Source: Ignavibacteriales bacterium (GTDB taxonomy: Bacteria; Bacteroidota; Ignavibacteria; Ignavibacteriales; Ignavibacteriaceae). From it: a stretch of 64,000 nucleotides of DNA. Below, piece after piece: positions 1-9,452 of this stretch. The notes under the pieces were generated by a model. The model saw only the letters and a program-made list of their open reading frames with translations. It made no database searches and was not told the DNA's origin. Positions within the stretch are counted from its first letter, which is position 1; each line of letters begins with the position of its first letter. The stretch spans positions 620,001 to 684,000 of the forward strand of contig JADJMD010000013.1 in NCBI GenBank assembly GCA_016709765.1, in the 5' to 3' direction. Position numbers and translations under genes: made by a program.

Positions 1-2
1 AG

Positions 3-860
3 ATGATGAATAAAAATTTGAAAGCTTTTATACAAAATGAAAATCCTGACGTTGCTCTTTTCTGTTTATATGAAGATGAATTTGATCCTGCTGTATTAGA
101 TGAACTTAAAGAAATCACAAGAACTGTTGTTTACTTTTTTGATGATCCATGGCGGCAGTCATTTGTAAAAAAATGGATCAAACATTTTACATCTTTCTCA
201 ACTCCTGATTATTACATGTTCAACAAATATAAACTTGAAGGAGTTCAGAATGTTTTTTTTACACCTTTCGGCTTTAATGTTAACATTTATAAAAAAACTG
301 AAACCGATAAAAAGTATGAGGTTAGTTTTGTTGGTGGATATGGTCCGCTACGCAAATGGATTTTTACTGAACTTGAGAGACAGGGAATCAAAGTAAACGT
401 ATTCGGGCGCGGATGGGGTTCAGAAGCAAAGTGGCTTTCACATGATGAGATGGTTTTGATTTTTAATCAAAGTAAAATAAATCTTAATTTATCTAATGCT
501 ACAGATAATGATTTTAGATTTTTGTCATGGTCACTCAAATCACCTAAAGCGCTTAAGCAGTTAATTTTATTAAAGAAGAATAAAGAACAAATAAAAGGCA
601 GACATTATGAGATAAATGCATGCGGAGGATTTCAATTAAGCTATTTTGTTCCAGGTTTAAATCTTGCCTATGAAATTGATAAAGAAATTGCTGTGTATGA
701 GAATCTTATTTCTCTTCCAAAAATAATAAAATACTTTTTAGAGGATAATGAACTTCGCGAAAAGATTGCATTTGCTGGATATGAACGCTCACTAAAAAAT
801 CATACAGCTCAAAATTATTTAAAAGTATTAGTTGATAAAGTGATGTTTGGAAATCTTTGA
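3..860 (+). CDS. CgeB-type glycosyltransferase, 5' end probably outside window
   Basis: 285 residues are visible from an ATG two bases inside the window edge. The C-terminal half has the glycosyltransferase pattern of the CgeB/Glyco_trans_1_2 family: FVGGYGPLR near residue 110, then YEINACGGFQLS near 203 and a block with Y-E-N spacing near 230. The N-terminal nucleotide-binding strand expected in this family (about 320-370 residues) is absent, so the true start probably lies upstream. It is the first of six co-directional genes of a surface-glycan cluster. The donor and acceptor sugars cannot be read. Its stop overlaps the TTG start of the next gene. Confidence 0.75.
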   Translation: MMNKNLKAFIQNENPDVALFCLYEDEFDPAVLDELKEITRTVVYFFDDPWRQSFVKKWIKHFTSFSTPDYYMFNKYKLEGVQNVFFTPFGFNVNIYKKTETDKKYEVSFVGGYGPLRKWIFTELERQGIKVNVFGRGWGSEAKWLSHDEMVLIFNQSKINLNLSNATDNDFRFLSWSLKSPKALKQLILLKKNKEQIKGRHYEINACGGFQLSYFVPGLNLAYEIDKEIAVYENLISLPKIIKYFLEDNELREKIAFAGYERSLKNHTAQNYLKVLVDKVMFGNL

Positions 861-1639
861 GTTCAACTTTTAGACATATCGTCAAGCAGTTTGGCTTTAA
901 TCCAAAACAAATGATTCGTTCATTTAGAGGCATTTTTCCTTTCCTAAAAAATTATTTCAGTATAAAAAGTGAACTTAAAAAAAACAACAACGGTTTTGCG
1001 ATAAAAAAAATCCTTCCGAATTTCTTCGATAGATATGATCAGGCTGGATCAATGCCAGAACATTATTTTTATCAGGATCTTTATATTGCTCAAAAGATAT
1101 ATAAGACTCATCCGCAAAAGCATGTGGATATCGGTTCACGAATCGATGGATTTGTTGCTCATGTTGCATCGTTCATAGAGTTAGAAGTTTTTGACATACG
1201 AAAAATTGATCAGAAGATTCCATCTGTGAGTTTTATTCAGGCTGATTTGATGGATGAGAATTTTAATCTCAAAAATTACTGTGACTCAATTTCCTGTCTT
1301 CATGCAATTGAACATTTTGGTCTTGGCAGATATGGGGACCCACTGAAAGTTACAGGGCATCTTATTGGTTTAGCTAATATATACGGACTTCTAAAAGCAG
1401 GAGGTAAGTTTTATTTTTCAACACCAATCGGGCCACAAAGGATAGAGTACGATGCACATAGAGTCTTTTCAGTACAGTATCTTCTTAATTTATTTGAACC
1501 ATTATATGATATTATCTCTTTTTCATATATAAATGATAACAATGAATTTTTTCCAGAAGTTGTTCTAAATAAAAAAAATGTTGCTAACAATTTCGATTGC
1601 CAGTATGGGTGTGGAATATTTGAGATGAAAAAGAAATGA
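857..1639 (+). CDS. DUF268 family protein
   Basis: 260 residues. The middle carries HVDIGSRIDGF (about 93-103), DIRKID and CLHAIEHFGLGRYGDP (about 149-164), followed by GGKFYFSTPIGPQRIEYDAHRVFS, the signature of DUF268. The fold resembles a SAM-methyltransferase (DIGSRIDGF in the place of a motif-I loop, CLHAIEHFGLGRYG after motif IV), but no activity is established. DUF268 proteins usually sit in polysaccharide clusters, as here. The start is a TTG whose last two bases overlap the upstream stop (TTGA). An in-frame ATG at 911 is an alternative, but FGFNPKQM just before it looks like family sequence, so I keep the TTG. Confidence 0.8.
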   Translation: MSSTFRHIVKQFGFNPKQMIRSFRGIFPFLKNYFSIKSELKKNNNGFAIKKILPNFFDRYDQAGSMPEHYFYQDLYIAQKIYKTHPQKHVDIGSRIDGFVAHVASFIELEVFDIRKIDQKIPSVSFIQADLMDENFNLKNYCDSISCLHAIEHFGLGRYGDPLKVTGHLIGLANIYGLLKAGGKFYFSTPIGPQRIEYDAHRVFSVQYLLNLFEPLYDIISFSYINDNNEFFPEVVLNKKNVANNFDCQYGCGIFEMKKK

Positions 1640-2478
1640 GCAGCAACTCACTGGTTTCAGTTATCATCCCGACTTTTAATTCATCTAAATACATTCTGGA
1701 AACTATCAGATCTGTCGAAGAGCAATCTCATCAGAATTATGAAATTATCATTGTCGATGATGAATCAACTGATAACACAGAGACACTCGTTAAGCTAAGG
1801 CAAAAAATAAACGATAAAATAAAATTCTACAAAATAAAGCATGCTGGAAGACCTTCCGTCCCGAGAAATTTTGGAATTCATAAATCGAATGGTGAATTTA
1901 TTGCTTTTTTAGATTCCGATGATTTGTGGGAACGTAACAAACTGAAAGAACAGTTGATTGTGTTTAAAACGAATCCAGAACTTTTTTTTGTTTACTCAAC
2001 AAGTATAACAATTGGAAATATTGGATTTCTTTCCTCCGATTATGAATTATTGCCGCTATTCTGGAAGGCCGCTAAAACTCATCAGGAGCTTATAAATAAA
2101 GGGAATTCCATTCCGCTTTCGTCTGTTCTAGCAAAGAAAGAGGTATTGATAAAGCTAAATGGTTTTGATGAAGATCCTGAAATGCAAATTGAGGACTATG
2201 ATCTTTGGTTGCGAATGAGTAAGCTTGGTTTATTCGAGTATATTCCAAGAATTCATGTTTTTTATCGCGTACATTCATCACAATACTCAGCTAGTTGGGA
2301 AATTAAAAAAGCAAGACTCAACTACCTAAAAATAAAAAGAAATCTCTCTTTACCGGATTATAGGTTTAGCAGAAATAAAAGTATCATTATGAGGATAACA
2401 AGGAACAGTATACATTTTTTGAACTATTCTGTGTTAGTACTTGCAACATTCATTACTAGAAAGCTAAAGTCAGAATGA
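1636..2478 (+). CDS. glycosyltransferase family 2
   Basis: 280 residues with a GT-A fold: SVIIPTFNSSKYI at the N-terminus, IIIVDDESTDNTE near 37, and the metal-binding FLDSDDLWE near 92. EDYDLWLRMSKLG near 186 is the usual acceptor-side motif, with the catalytic acid in ED. The protein should add one sugar from a nucleotide donor to a growing lipid-linked glycan on the cytoplasmic face of the membrane. The ATGA overlap with the upstream gene and another ATGA at its own end indicate translational coupling. Linkage and sugar are unknown. Confidence 0.88.
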   Translation: MSSNSLVSVIIPTFNSSKYILETIRSVEEQSHQNYEIIIVDDESTDNTETLVKLRQKINDKIKFYKIKHAGRPSVPRNFGIHKSNGEFIAFLDSDDLWERNKLKEQLIVFKTNPELFFVYSTSITIGNIGFLSSDYELLPLFWKAAKTHQELINKGNSIPLSSVLAKKEVLIKLNGFDEDPEMQIEDYDLWLRMSKLGLFEYIPRIHVFYRVHSSQYSASWEIKKARLNYLKIKRNLSLPDYRFSRNKSIIMRITRNSIHFLNYSVLVLATFITRKLKSE

Positions 2479-3590
2479 ATGCAAATTCAAAAATATTAAT
2501 AATCACATCACGTGCTGATTTTGGGGGCGGTCCAGAACATATATACAAATTAACAAAACATTTGATTCAAGATTTCGATTTTTATTTTGCCGCACCAAAT
2601 GATTATCCATATTATGATAAATATTGCAATTTGGTAACTAATAAACGCATTATAGAGATACCTCATCGTAAGTTTAATGTAAAAACTCTATTAAATCTAA
2701 TACAATTTGTAAAGGAAGAGAAAATCGAGATACTTCATTCGCACGGTAAAGGCGCAGGTATTTATAGTCGAATGATAAGACTATTTTTAAAGGTAAAAGT
2801 GATTCACACTTTTCACGGAATTCACGTTGGTAATTATAATGTTTTGCAAAAGTTTTTCTATTTAATATTAGAGAGGTTATTAGCTTTAGTAACAGATAAA
2901 TTTATAAACGTTTCTTTGGGTGAAAATGAATTAGTACTGAAATATAAAATATCATCTAAAGATAAATTTTTAGTCATTGAAAATGGTGTTGAACTTCCGA
3001 TTGAGGTTGTTTCCGAAAGAAACTTTAATCAAAATCCCAAAATTGTTTTAACTTTTACCAGATTTGATTTTGCTAAAAACACAGAGTTGCTTATCCCTAT
3101 TCTTCTTCGATTAAAGGAGTGTGATCAAATCGGGGATTTTAGATTTTTAATTTTTGGTTCGGGACCTAACAAAAATCAAGTCAAGCAACTCATTAAAGTA
3201 AAGAAGTTAGATGATTATGTTTCCCTGGCTGGAACAACTACTGAAACAAGTAGAATATTACATAATTCATTTTGTTATATTTCTACATCACGATGGGAGG
3301 GAATGCCATTAGGTGTTTTGGAAGCATTTGCACACGGGTTACCTGTGATTGCTACAAATGTTGTTGGTAATTTCAACATTATAGAAAATAATATTGATGG
3401 AATCCTTTATAATTTAAATAAACCGGAAGAAGCTGCCGAAGAATTGATAAAATTATCTGAAAGTAAAGATTTGTGGCTAAAATTCTCAAAGCAAGCCAGA
3501 ATAAAAGTTGAGAATAAATTCAGCATCAATAAAATGGCACTAAACACTAAACAATTATATTTAGAAATAAATAATTCTCTTAAGCGTTGA
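2475..3590 (+). CDS. glycosyltransferase family 4 (GT-B)
   Basis: 371 residues. The N-terminal Rossmann half has GGGPEHIYKLTKHL near 17 and HSHGKGAGIYSR near 90. The C-terminal half has FTRFDFAKNTELL near 197, IFGSGPNKN and the E-x7-E donor motif in SRWEGMPLGVLEAFAHGLPVI (about 274-294). This is typical of retaining GT4 enzymes of polysaccharide assembly. It starts on an ATGA overlap and ends on a TTGA overlap, so it belongs to the same translated chain. Confidence 0.88.
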   Translation: MNANSKILIITSRADFGGGPEHIYKLTKHLIQDFDFYFAAPNDYPYYDKYCNLVTNKRIIEIPHRKFNVKTLLNLIQFVKEEKIEILHSHGKGAGIYSRMIRLFLKVKVIHTFHGIHVGNYNVLQKFFYLILERLLALVTDKFINVSLGENELVLKYKISSKDKFLVIENGVELPIEVVSERNFNQNPKIVLTFTRFDFAKNTELLIPILLRLKECDQIGDFRFLIFGSGPNKNQVKQLIKVKKLDDYVSLAGTTTETSRILHNSFCYISTSRWEGMPLGVLEAFAHGLPVIATNVVGNFNIIENNIDGILYNLNKPEEAAEELIKLSESKDLWLKFSKQARIKVENKFSINKMALNTKQLYLEINNSLKR

Positions 3591-4729
3591 AAACTGCAAT
3601 AGTACATGAGTGGCTTGTAAACTACGCAGGCTCAGAAAAAGTTGTAGAATCTTTTACCAATATCTGGCAGGATGCTGATGTTTTTACTCTTGTTGATTTT
3701 TTAGATGATGAATTAAGAAACATTATTCTTAAAGGTAAACACGCACATACTTCTTTTGTTCAACATTTGCCTTATGCCAAAAAGCAGCATCGCAAATATT
3801 TGCCCTTATTTCCCAAAGCTATTGAATCTTTTAACCTCAGAAAATATAAACTTATTATCTCCAGTTCGCACGCAGTTGCAAAGGGCGCAAGAAAAAGAAA
3901 AAATCAATTGCACATTAGTTATTGTCATTCCCCAATGAGATATGCTTGGGATGAGGCCGACTATTATTTGAAAGAAGCAAATCTGCATTCTGGGTTTAAA
4001 GGAATTTTAGCAAAATATACTTTAAAGTATTTAAGAAAGTGGGATGTAAAATCCGCAAAAAATGTTGATTACTTTATTGCAAACTCTAATCATATCGCAA
4101 AAAAAATTAAAAGAATTTACAATCGGCATGCAGATGTAATTTATCCACCTGTTGATACCCAAAAATTTTCTCTAGTCGCTCAAAAAGAAGACTATTATAT
4201 AACAGCTTCAAGATTAGTTCCGTACAAAAGAATTGATTTAATTGTAGATGCTTTTGCAAAAATGCTGGATAAAAAACTTGTGGTTATCGGAAGTGGACCT
4301 GAAAAAGAAAAAATCATTGCTAAAGCAACACCTAATATTGATGTGATTGGTTATCAGGATTTTGAAAGTTTAAAAAGCTATATGGAAAAAGCAAAGGCAT
4401 TTGTCTTTGCTGCTGAGGAGGATTTTGGAATTATTGTTGTTGAAGCAATGGCTTGCGGAACACCTGTAATTGCCGGTAATTACGGCGGTACAGCTGAATC
4501 TGTGGTTGACGGAGTCACTGGTATTTTATTTCCTGAACAAACTGTTGATTCGATAGTTGAAGCAGTAAAAAGATTTGATGTGATTTCTCACTCTATGAAC
4601 TATAAAGAAATTAGACTGCATTCAGAAAAGTTTAGCAGGCAGACTTTTGAGCGCAACATTAAGGATTATGTGAACGAAAAATTCAAAAGTTTTCAACATA
4701 ACAAAGTAAAAAAGAATAATGATCGTTAA
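3587..4729 (+). CDS. glycosyltransferase family 4, WbaZ-like
   Basis: 380 residues. VHEWLVNYAGSEKV at residues 6-19, SYCHSPMRYAWDE near 111 and DFGIIVVEAMACGTPVIAG near 283 place it in the WbaZ-like GT4 group (mannosyl-type transferases of O-antigen clusters). The E-x7-E donor motif is intact. The start is TTG, sharing TTGA with the previous stop, because no ATG gives the conserved N-terminus KTAIVHEWL. It overlaps the start of the following transferase gene by 11 bases. The mannose specificity is a family-based guess. Confidence 0.85.
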   Translation: MKTAIVHEWLVNYAGSEKVVESFTNIWQDADVFTLVDFLDDELRNIILKGKHAHTSFVQHLPYAKKQHRKYLPLFPKAIESFNLRKYKLIISSSHAVAKGARKRKNQLHISYCHSPMRYAWDEADYYLKEANLHSGFKGILAKYTLKYLRKWDVKSAKNVDYFIANSNHIAKKIKRIYNRHADVIYPPVDTQKFSLVAQKEDYYITASRLVPYKRIDLIVDAFAKMLDKKLVVIGSGPEKEKIIAKATPNIDVIGYQDFESLKSYMEKAKAFVFAAEEDFGIIVVEAMACGTPVIAGNYGGTAESVVDGVTGILFPEQTVDSIVEAVKRFDVISHSMNYKEIRLHSEKFSRQTFERNIKDYVNEKFKSFQHNKVKKNNDR

Positions 4730-6116
4730 TCAAAAATCCATATACACATCACGGCTAATTGCTGATTTAGTAATACTTAATTTATCATTTCTTCTTTCCG
4801 CGGGTGTTGCACAATCGTTTGAGATATTATTAGCCCGTGATTATATGTTTATTCTTTTGCTTTTACTAAACTTTATCTGGTTTATAAATGGAAATCTTTC
4901 AGGCTTTTATTTAGATTTTTTTACGCGATCATTTTCATTTCAGTTCTTTAATATTCTTAAACTTGTTTTTTTTCAAGTTGGATTTACTGTTTTGTTTATC
5001 TTCCTAACAAAAGAAGATCTTTTTACAAGGAATTTTATTGTTTTATATGGATTTCTCTTAACTCTTTCAATTAGTTTGCGCACTGCAATTCTTAAAAATG
5101 TATTAATATCATTAAGGAGAAAAGGTAAGAACATAAGAAGCCTGTTAATAGTTGGCGCAGGTGTAGTTGGTAAAAATTTTAAAGACACTATAGTTCGTAA
5201 TGCTGATTTTGGCTACCACTTTAAAGGATTTCTTGATGATACAATTGTGGGTGATAATGTTGTCGGCACTTTAAATGAACTTGATGAAAAGTTAAAGCAA
5301 TTAGAAATTGATGAAGTTGTTATTACTCTTTCAGCTCAACCACCGGAATTATTAGATGAAATTATTAGAGTTTGTAATATAAACGCTGTAAGAATTCATA
5401 TCATTCCCGATTACTTTAGATTTTTATCAAGCAGATTTCAAATTAGTTCGATAGGCAATTTCCCAATAATTACAGCTCGGCAAGAACCGCTTGAAGAAGC
5501 TAATCGCAGATTTCTTAAACGCTCTTTTGATATCGTGTTTTCCATTTTGGTTCTTGTTTTTTTACTTAGCTGGTTTTATCCAATAATTGCACTGCTTATA
5601 AAATTAAATTCAAAGGGTAATGTTTTATTTATTCAAAAGCGTATTGGTGCAAAAAATGAAATGTTTGAGTGTTATAAATTTAGAACTCTAACATCCGAAT
5701 CATCAAAGGAATCTGAAAAATTTAAGCCGGTGCTATTAGGTGATAAAAGAGTTACAAGAATTGGAAACTTCTTAAGAAAATCAAATATAGATGAGCTGCC
5801 TCAGTTTTTTAACGTTTTAAAAGGTGATATGTCTGTTGTTGGTCCCAGACCGCACGCAATTCCGTATCAGGATTTATACGGAAAAATATTTGAAGAAATA
5901 AAAATGCGCCACAATGTTCGTCCCGGTTTAACAGGCTGGGCACAGGTAAATGGTTTACGTGGTGATGTTGAAGACGAAGAAGAAAATAATCGCAGGACTA
6001 TTTTACGAATGAAGTATGATCTTTGGTATATTGAAAACTGGACGATGCATCTTGATCTTCAAATTATTTTAATGACTATCTGGCAAATGGTTAAAGGCGA
6101 TACAAAAGCCGTTTGA
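4719..6116 (+). CDS. undecaprenyl-phosphate sugar phosphotransferase (WcaJ-like)
   Basis: 465 residues, full length for the polyprenyl glycosylphosphotransferase family. Several N-terminal membrane segments (about 10-125) are followed by a Rossmann-like domain with LLIVGAGVVGKNF (near 142), a membrane-associated helix near 272-292 and the catalytic bacterial transferase domain: CYKFRTL, IDELPQFFNVLKGDMSVVGPRP and RPGLTGWAQVNGLRG. It transfers a sugar phosphate to undecaprenyl phosphate and so starts repeat-unit synthesis, which the five upstream transferases would continue. It is the last gene on this strand; the next gene converges three bases after its stop, leaving no room for a separate terminator. 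Confidence 0.9.
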   Translation: MIVNQKSIYTSRLIADLVILNLSFLLSAGVAQSFEILLARDYMFILLLLLNFIWFINGNLSGFYLDFFTRSFSFQFFNILKLVFFQVGFTVLFIFLTKEDLFTRNFIVLYGFLLTLSISLRTAILKNVLISLRRKGKNIRSLLIVGAGVVGKNFKDTIVRNADFGYHFKGFLDDTIVGDNVVGTLNELDEKLKQLEIDEVVITLSAQPPELLDEIIRVCNINAVRIHIIPDYFRFLSSRFQISSIGNFPIITARQEPLEEANRRFLKRSFDIVFSILVLVFLLSWFYPIIALLIKLNSKGNVLFIQKRIGAKNEMFECYKFRTLTSESSKESEKFKPVLLGDKRVTRIGNFLRKSNIDELPQFFNVLKGDMSVVGPRPHAIPYQDLYGKIFEEIKMRHNVRPGLTGWAQVNGLRGDVEDEEENNRRTILRMKYDLWYIENWTMHLDLQIILMTIWQMVKGDTKAV

Positions 6117-6119
6117 TTC

Positions 6120-6887
6120 CTATGGTAGATTAAACTCGTATAGTGCTTCTTTTTTATCAGAGACAATAAAAACCTTTTTGTTTTTGTAATCCACTACCAA
6201 ACCTTCCGGCTGTTCAACGTCAATTAGATATTCCAAAATCTTGTTGCCGTTTAAATCTGTTTGAATAATCTTTTTAGATTCATCACTTAATATCCATAAA
6301 GTGTTGTCATCTTTTGAATAAAACAAATCTGAATAATCATTAGCGAGATTAAGTTCTTTTCTAAAAATTTCTGCAAAGCTGCTGTCTGTCTTTATCATTA
6401 ACCCTGGTCGCTTTTCATTTACAAAATAAAAGTTTTTTGTGTTAACATCATAACAAATTCCTTCTAGGCCTTCGTTCAGTCTCCCTTTTAAATCAAACTT
6501 TTTTCTTCTGATTTCTTTTCCAGAAGTGTCTAACACAACAACTTCTCTGGTTCGCTCAAGAATAACTGCAAGCAACGTTGAATCTATAACTGTTATCCCT
6601 TCTAAATCTTCTCCATTAACTAGAAATGATTTGATAACCTTTCCGTCTAAGTCCAATTTAAAAACCATACTGTCACTATCGCCAACGGACCAAAAAGATT
6701 TTCCATCAAATGATGTCGTTAAAGCGGATGGTTCCGGAACATCAATTGGCGTTACTTTTTGCAAAGGTAATTTTAGGCTTGTTAGTGATTCTTGCCTGTT
6801 AGTATTACATTTATAATGCGTTAAAGCTATTAAAATGATAATAACAATTGTTGCATAATTTTTGATAATTGATCTCATATTTACCAT
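6120..6887 (-). CDS. SdiA-regulated-like beta-propeller protein
   Basis: 255 residues. The N-terminal hydrophobic segment (about 8-25) is followed by CNTN, suggesting export and possibly lipidation, although the residues before the Cys are not a classical lipobox. The body has repeats with DLEGITVI, NEGLEGICYD, YSDLFYSKDDNTLWILSDES and QPEGLVVDYK, the pattern of the SdiA-regulated domain (YjiK-like), a periplasmic propeller of unknown ligand. It is monocistronic and convergent with the glycan cluster. Confidence 0.7.
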   Translation of the reverse strand: MVNMRSIIKNYATIVIIILIALTHYKCNTNRQESLTSLKLPLQKVTPIDVPEPSALTTSFDGKSFWSVGDSDSMVFKLDLDGKVIKSFLVNGEDLEGITVIDSTLLAVILERTREVVVLDTSGKEIRRKKFDLKGRLNEGLEGICYDVNTKNFYFVNEKRPGLMIKTDSSFAEIFRKELNLANDYSDLFYSKDDNTLWILSDESKKIIQTDLNGNKILEYLIDVEQPEGLVVDYKNKKVFIVSDKKEALYEFNLP

Positions 6888-6987
6888 TTTTCAGCTAGTG
6901 TTTATTAATTATTTACAGAATTTATAATTAAGCTAACGATAATATAATGCTAAGAATTCAGTTTTTCTTAAAAGGAGATTTAACAAA

Positions 6988-7374
6988 ATGATGATAAGTG
7001 AAGGATTTTTTAGATTATCAGCCATGGTTGGTTTTGTAATCGTGCTGATAATTTTATTATTCGGTTATCTGTTTTTTGAGCCTTTCCTGACTGAAGATAC
7101 TATTAGTATTAAGGTTATTAATAAATCCCAATTTGGTAATGAACCTGGCAAATATTTTGTATTTACTGAAAACGAAGTGTTCTATAATTCAAATAACTAT
7201 TATCAAAACAAAGAGAATGCGGATGAATTAAATGATAAAATATATCCTGGTACTTCTTATAAAGTTAAGGTTGTAGGCATTTATCTTCCCTGGCTCCCTA
7301 GGTTTAGAAATATTATAAAAATTCTGGAAATTAATGGAATTCCCGTCATAGAAACACCAGTAAAAAGCAAATAA
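6988..7374 (+). CDS. small single-pass membrane protein, unknown function
   Basis: 128 residues with one strong transmembrane segment at about residues 12-32 and a soluble C-terminal part (about 95 residues) that would lie outside the cytoplasm. A good ribosome site, AAAAGGAG, sits 10 bases before the ATG, so translation is likely. I do not recognise a family. It stands alone between the SdiA-regulated-like gene and a ferredoxin gene. Confidence 0.6.
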   Translation: MMISEGFFRLSAMVGFVIVLIILLFGYLFFEPFLTEDTISIKVINKSQFGNEPGKYFVFTENEVFYNSNNYYQNKENADELNDKIYPGTSYKVKVVGIYLPWLPRFRNIIKILEINGIPVIETPVKSK

Positions 7375-7453
7375 TGTTCTTATTATTCCAACATTTTATT
7401 ATTTTTGAAATAACAAATAAATTAATTAACCCAAATAGAAAAGGGGCTCATAT

Positions 7454-7750
7454 ATGGCAGTTCTTATAACTGATGAATGTATTTCTTGTAACGCTTGCGA
7501 AATAGAATGTCCTAACAATGCAATTTACGCCGCAGGAGATGTTTGGCTTTTAGATGGTGAACACGAAGCATTAAACTCAGATCATACATATATCGCTGTA
7601 GATAAATGTACCGAATGTGTTGGCTTTTATGATGAACCACAATGTATTCCGGCTTGTCCAACGGAAGCAATAATTATGGATCCGGATCATCAAGAAACTA
7701 AAGAACAGTTAATGGCTAAGAAAGAACATTTAGATAAAGTTGGAAGATAA
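7454..7750 (+). CDS. 2[4Fe-4S] ferredoxin, YfhL/Alvin type
   Basis: 98 residues. The first cluster motif is C-I-S-C-N-A-C-E-I-E-C-P (residues 9-20). The second has the enlarged loop typical of Allochromatium-type ferredoxins: C-T-E-C, then eight residues to C-I-P-A-C-P. A short helical tail follows. Such ferredoxins have very low potential and serve ferredoxin-dependent enzymes; in this window the 2-oxoacid oxidoreductase and bifurcating-type hydrogenase are possible partners (inference). A ribosome site AAAAGGGG precedes the ATG and a clear terminator follows. Confidence 0.9.
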   Translation: MAVLITDECISCNACEIECPNNAIYAAGDVWLLDGEHEALNSDHTYIAVDKCTECVGFYDEPQCIPACPTEAIIMDPDHQETKEQLMAKKEHLDKVGR

Positions 7751-7770
7751 TTTTTTTTCTAAACTTTTTT

Positions 7771-7798
7771 AAGGGAGCGATAAGCTCCTTTTTTTTTT
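7771..7798 (+). terminator. intrinsic terminator after ferredoxin gene
   Basis: AAGGGAGC pairs with GCTCCTTT over 8 bp (one G-T wobble) around the loop GATAA, and the 3' arm runs directly into a T tract. It begins 20 bases after the ferredoxin stop. Confidence 0.8.
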
Positions 7799-7832
7799 AC
7801 AAAAAAGATGAGAATTGTTACAATAATTACTA

Positions 7833-8794
7833 TTAACGTTTCGATTTTTTTTGAACTTTCTTCTTTTGTGTTTTCTTTTTGGGATCGCAATATTTTTTAG
7901 TCATTTCGTAAGCATCAAAATACCCAAGCTCACCTGATTTCTTAAAATCCTCACAGGCATTATCAAATTCTTCAAGTTTGATGTTAGTTTCACCTCGTAA
8001 GTATAAGGCTTTTGCTGAAGAAGTATCAATTTTCAATATTTTATTATAATTAATAAGAGCCCCTGCAATATCGTTAACTTTTATTTTTGCATCAGCTAAA
8101 TCAAAATGGGTATTTATGTTTAACGAATCAATCAGTAAAGAATTTTCATAATCCTCAATTGCACCGATAAAATTACCAAGCAGCATTTTTCGTTAGCACG
8201 ATTGTAGTATGCAATTCCATCGGTTGTATCTAATACTAAAGCCTTAGAGTAATTATCAACAGCTAACTTACTATTGCCCATCATAGCGTAAAGGTTGCCA
8301 ATGTTTACGTAAGTTTTAGAATTTCTTGAATCATACTTTGCAGCCTTTAAATAGTACTCTAATGCAAGTTGATTTTCACCATTAATAAATTCCAGGTAAC
8401 CTAAATTAAAAAGCAAATCTGCAGATTCAGAATTTATGTCATAAGCTTCACGAAAATCCTGTTTTGCTTTTTCAAGTTCATCAAATTCTAAAAATATTTT
8501 CCCTCTTAAATAGTGGGCATTAAAATTATTTTCAAGTTCTAAAGATTTAGTAAGATCATTCATTGCTAAATTTTTGTTATCAATTTTGTAATTGGCTTTA
8601 GCGCGCAAAATATAAAAATCGGGTTCATTATTTTTTATTTCTAATGCACGATTAATAAAAGTAATAGCAGTTTGATATTTACCTTCGCTATAAGCCTTTA
8701 GTGCAGAATCATATTCCTGTAATTGGATTGTGCTTGCACATCCAATTAAAATAAATCCGATAATAGGGTAAATAAATTTTCTTTGTAGCATCAT
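7833..8794 (-). CDS. TPR-repeat lipoprotein (frame broken by a 1-base indel)
   Basis: Two frames join into one protein of about 320 residues. The N-terminal part starts at an ATG at 8794 and has a signal with lipobox L-I-G-C followed by AST, then repeated 34-residue TPR units (for example AYSEGKYQTAITFINRALEI and YVNIGNLYAMMGNSKLAVDNYSKAL). At 8186-8190 the frame breaks in an A5 run (minus strand); one extra A would read NRANEKMLLGNFIGAIEDY and continue into the downstream TPR units, ending in a Lys-rich tail. It probably acts as a protein-interaction scaffold at a membrane surface. Confidence 0.75.
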
Positions 8795-8906
8795 TTTATT
8801 AAGAATTAGTTTTTTGATTAATAATTTTAATTTACAAATTAACCTAAATACAATAAATTCTTTTATCAATTATTATTAATTTCGGACAACACAAAAAGAG
8901 AGTTTT

Positions 8907-9446
8907 ATGGATTTATCACTACTAATTTCCGGCTTCTTACAATTATTTCTTTCACTATTTATCGGTATAATTTTTATTTATGCCGGATTTAAATTCTTTC
9001 ATAAACGAATTAAGCCTATAAACATAATTGGAGAACTAAAGAAAAATAATATAGCTGTTGCAATACTAAATGCTTCAATAATTTTAGCTTTAGTAATTAT
9101 GGTTAAAAACGCTATTGAGCCAGCGATCACTGTGTTTAGTATGGCACTCAGAAATCCGAATGCAACTTTTGGTTCCTTCATTCAAATGGCTGGAATAATG
9201 TTAGTACAAATAATACTTGCTGGATTTATCGCATACATTTCGATTTATCTTGCAATAAATTTATACACTCATTTAACTAAGGACTTAGATGAACTTGGGG
9301 AAATAAAAAACAACAATATAGCTGTGAGTATTGTTCTTGGAATTGTTATTATTTCAGTTTCGTTGCTTATGCAACAAGGGATTAAATCCATTCTTGATGC
9401 GCTTATTCCATTTCCTTCTATTTCCTTAAAAGATATTGGGTTATAA
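8907..9446 (+). CDS. DUF350-type membrane protein (tandem repeat)
   Basis: 179 residues with about four transmembrane segments arranged as two related halves. Each half has the DUF350 hallmark, an E-x-K-x-N-N-I-A-V block: GELKKNNIAVAIL (near 42) and GEIKNNNIAVSIV (near 131). DUF350 proteins are inner-membrane proteins of unknown function. The next gene, a membrane-anchored transglutaminase-like protein, begins 6 bases after its stop, so the two are probably one operon. Confidence 0.75.
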   Translation: MDLSLLISGFLQLFLSLFIGIIFIYAGFKFFHKRIKPINIIGELKKNNIAVAILNASIILALVIMVKNAIEPAITVFSMALRNPNATFGSFIQMAGIMLVQIILAGFIAYISIYLAINLYTHLTKDLDELGEIKNNNIAVSIVLGIVIISVSLLMQQGIKSILDALIPFPSISLKDIGL

Positions 9447-9452
9447 ATCCTA

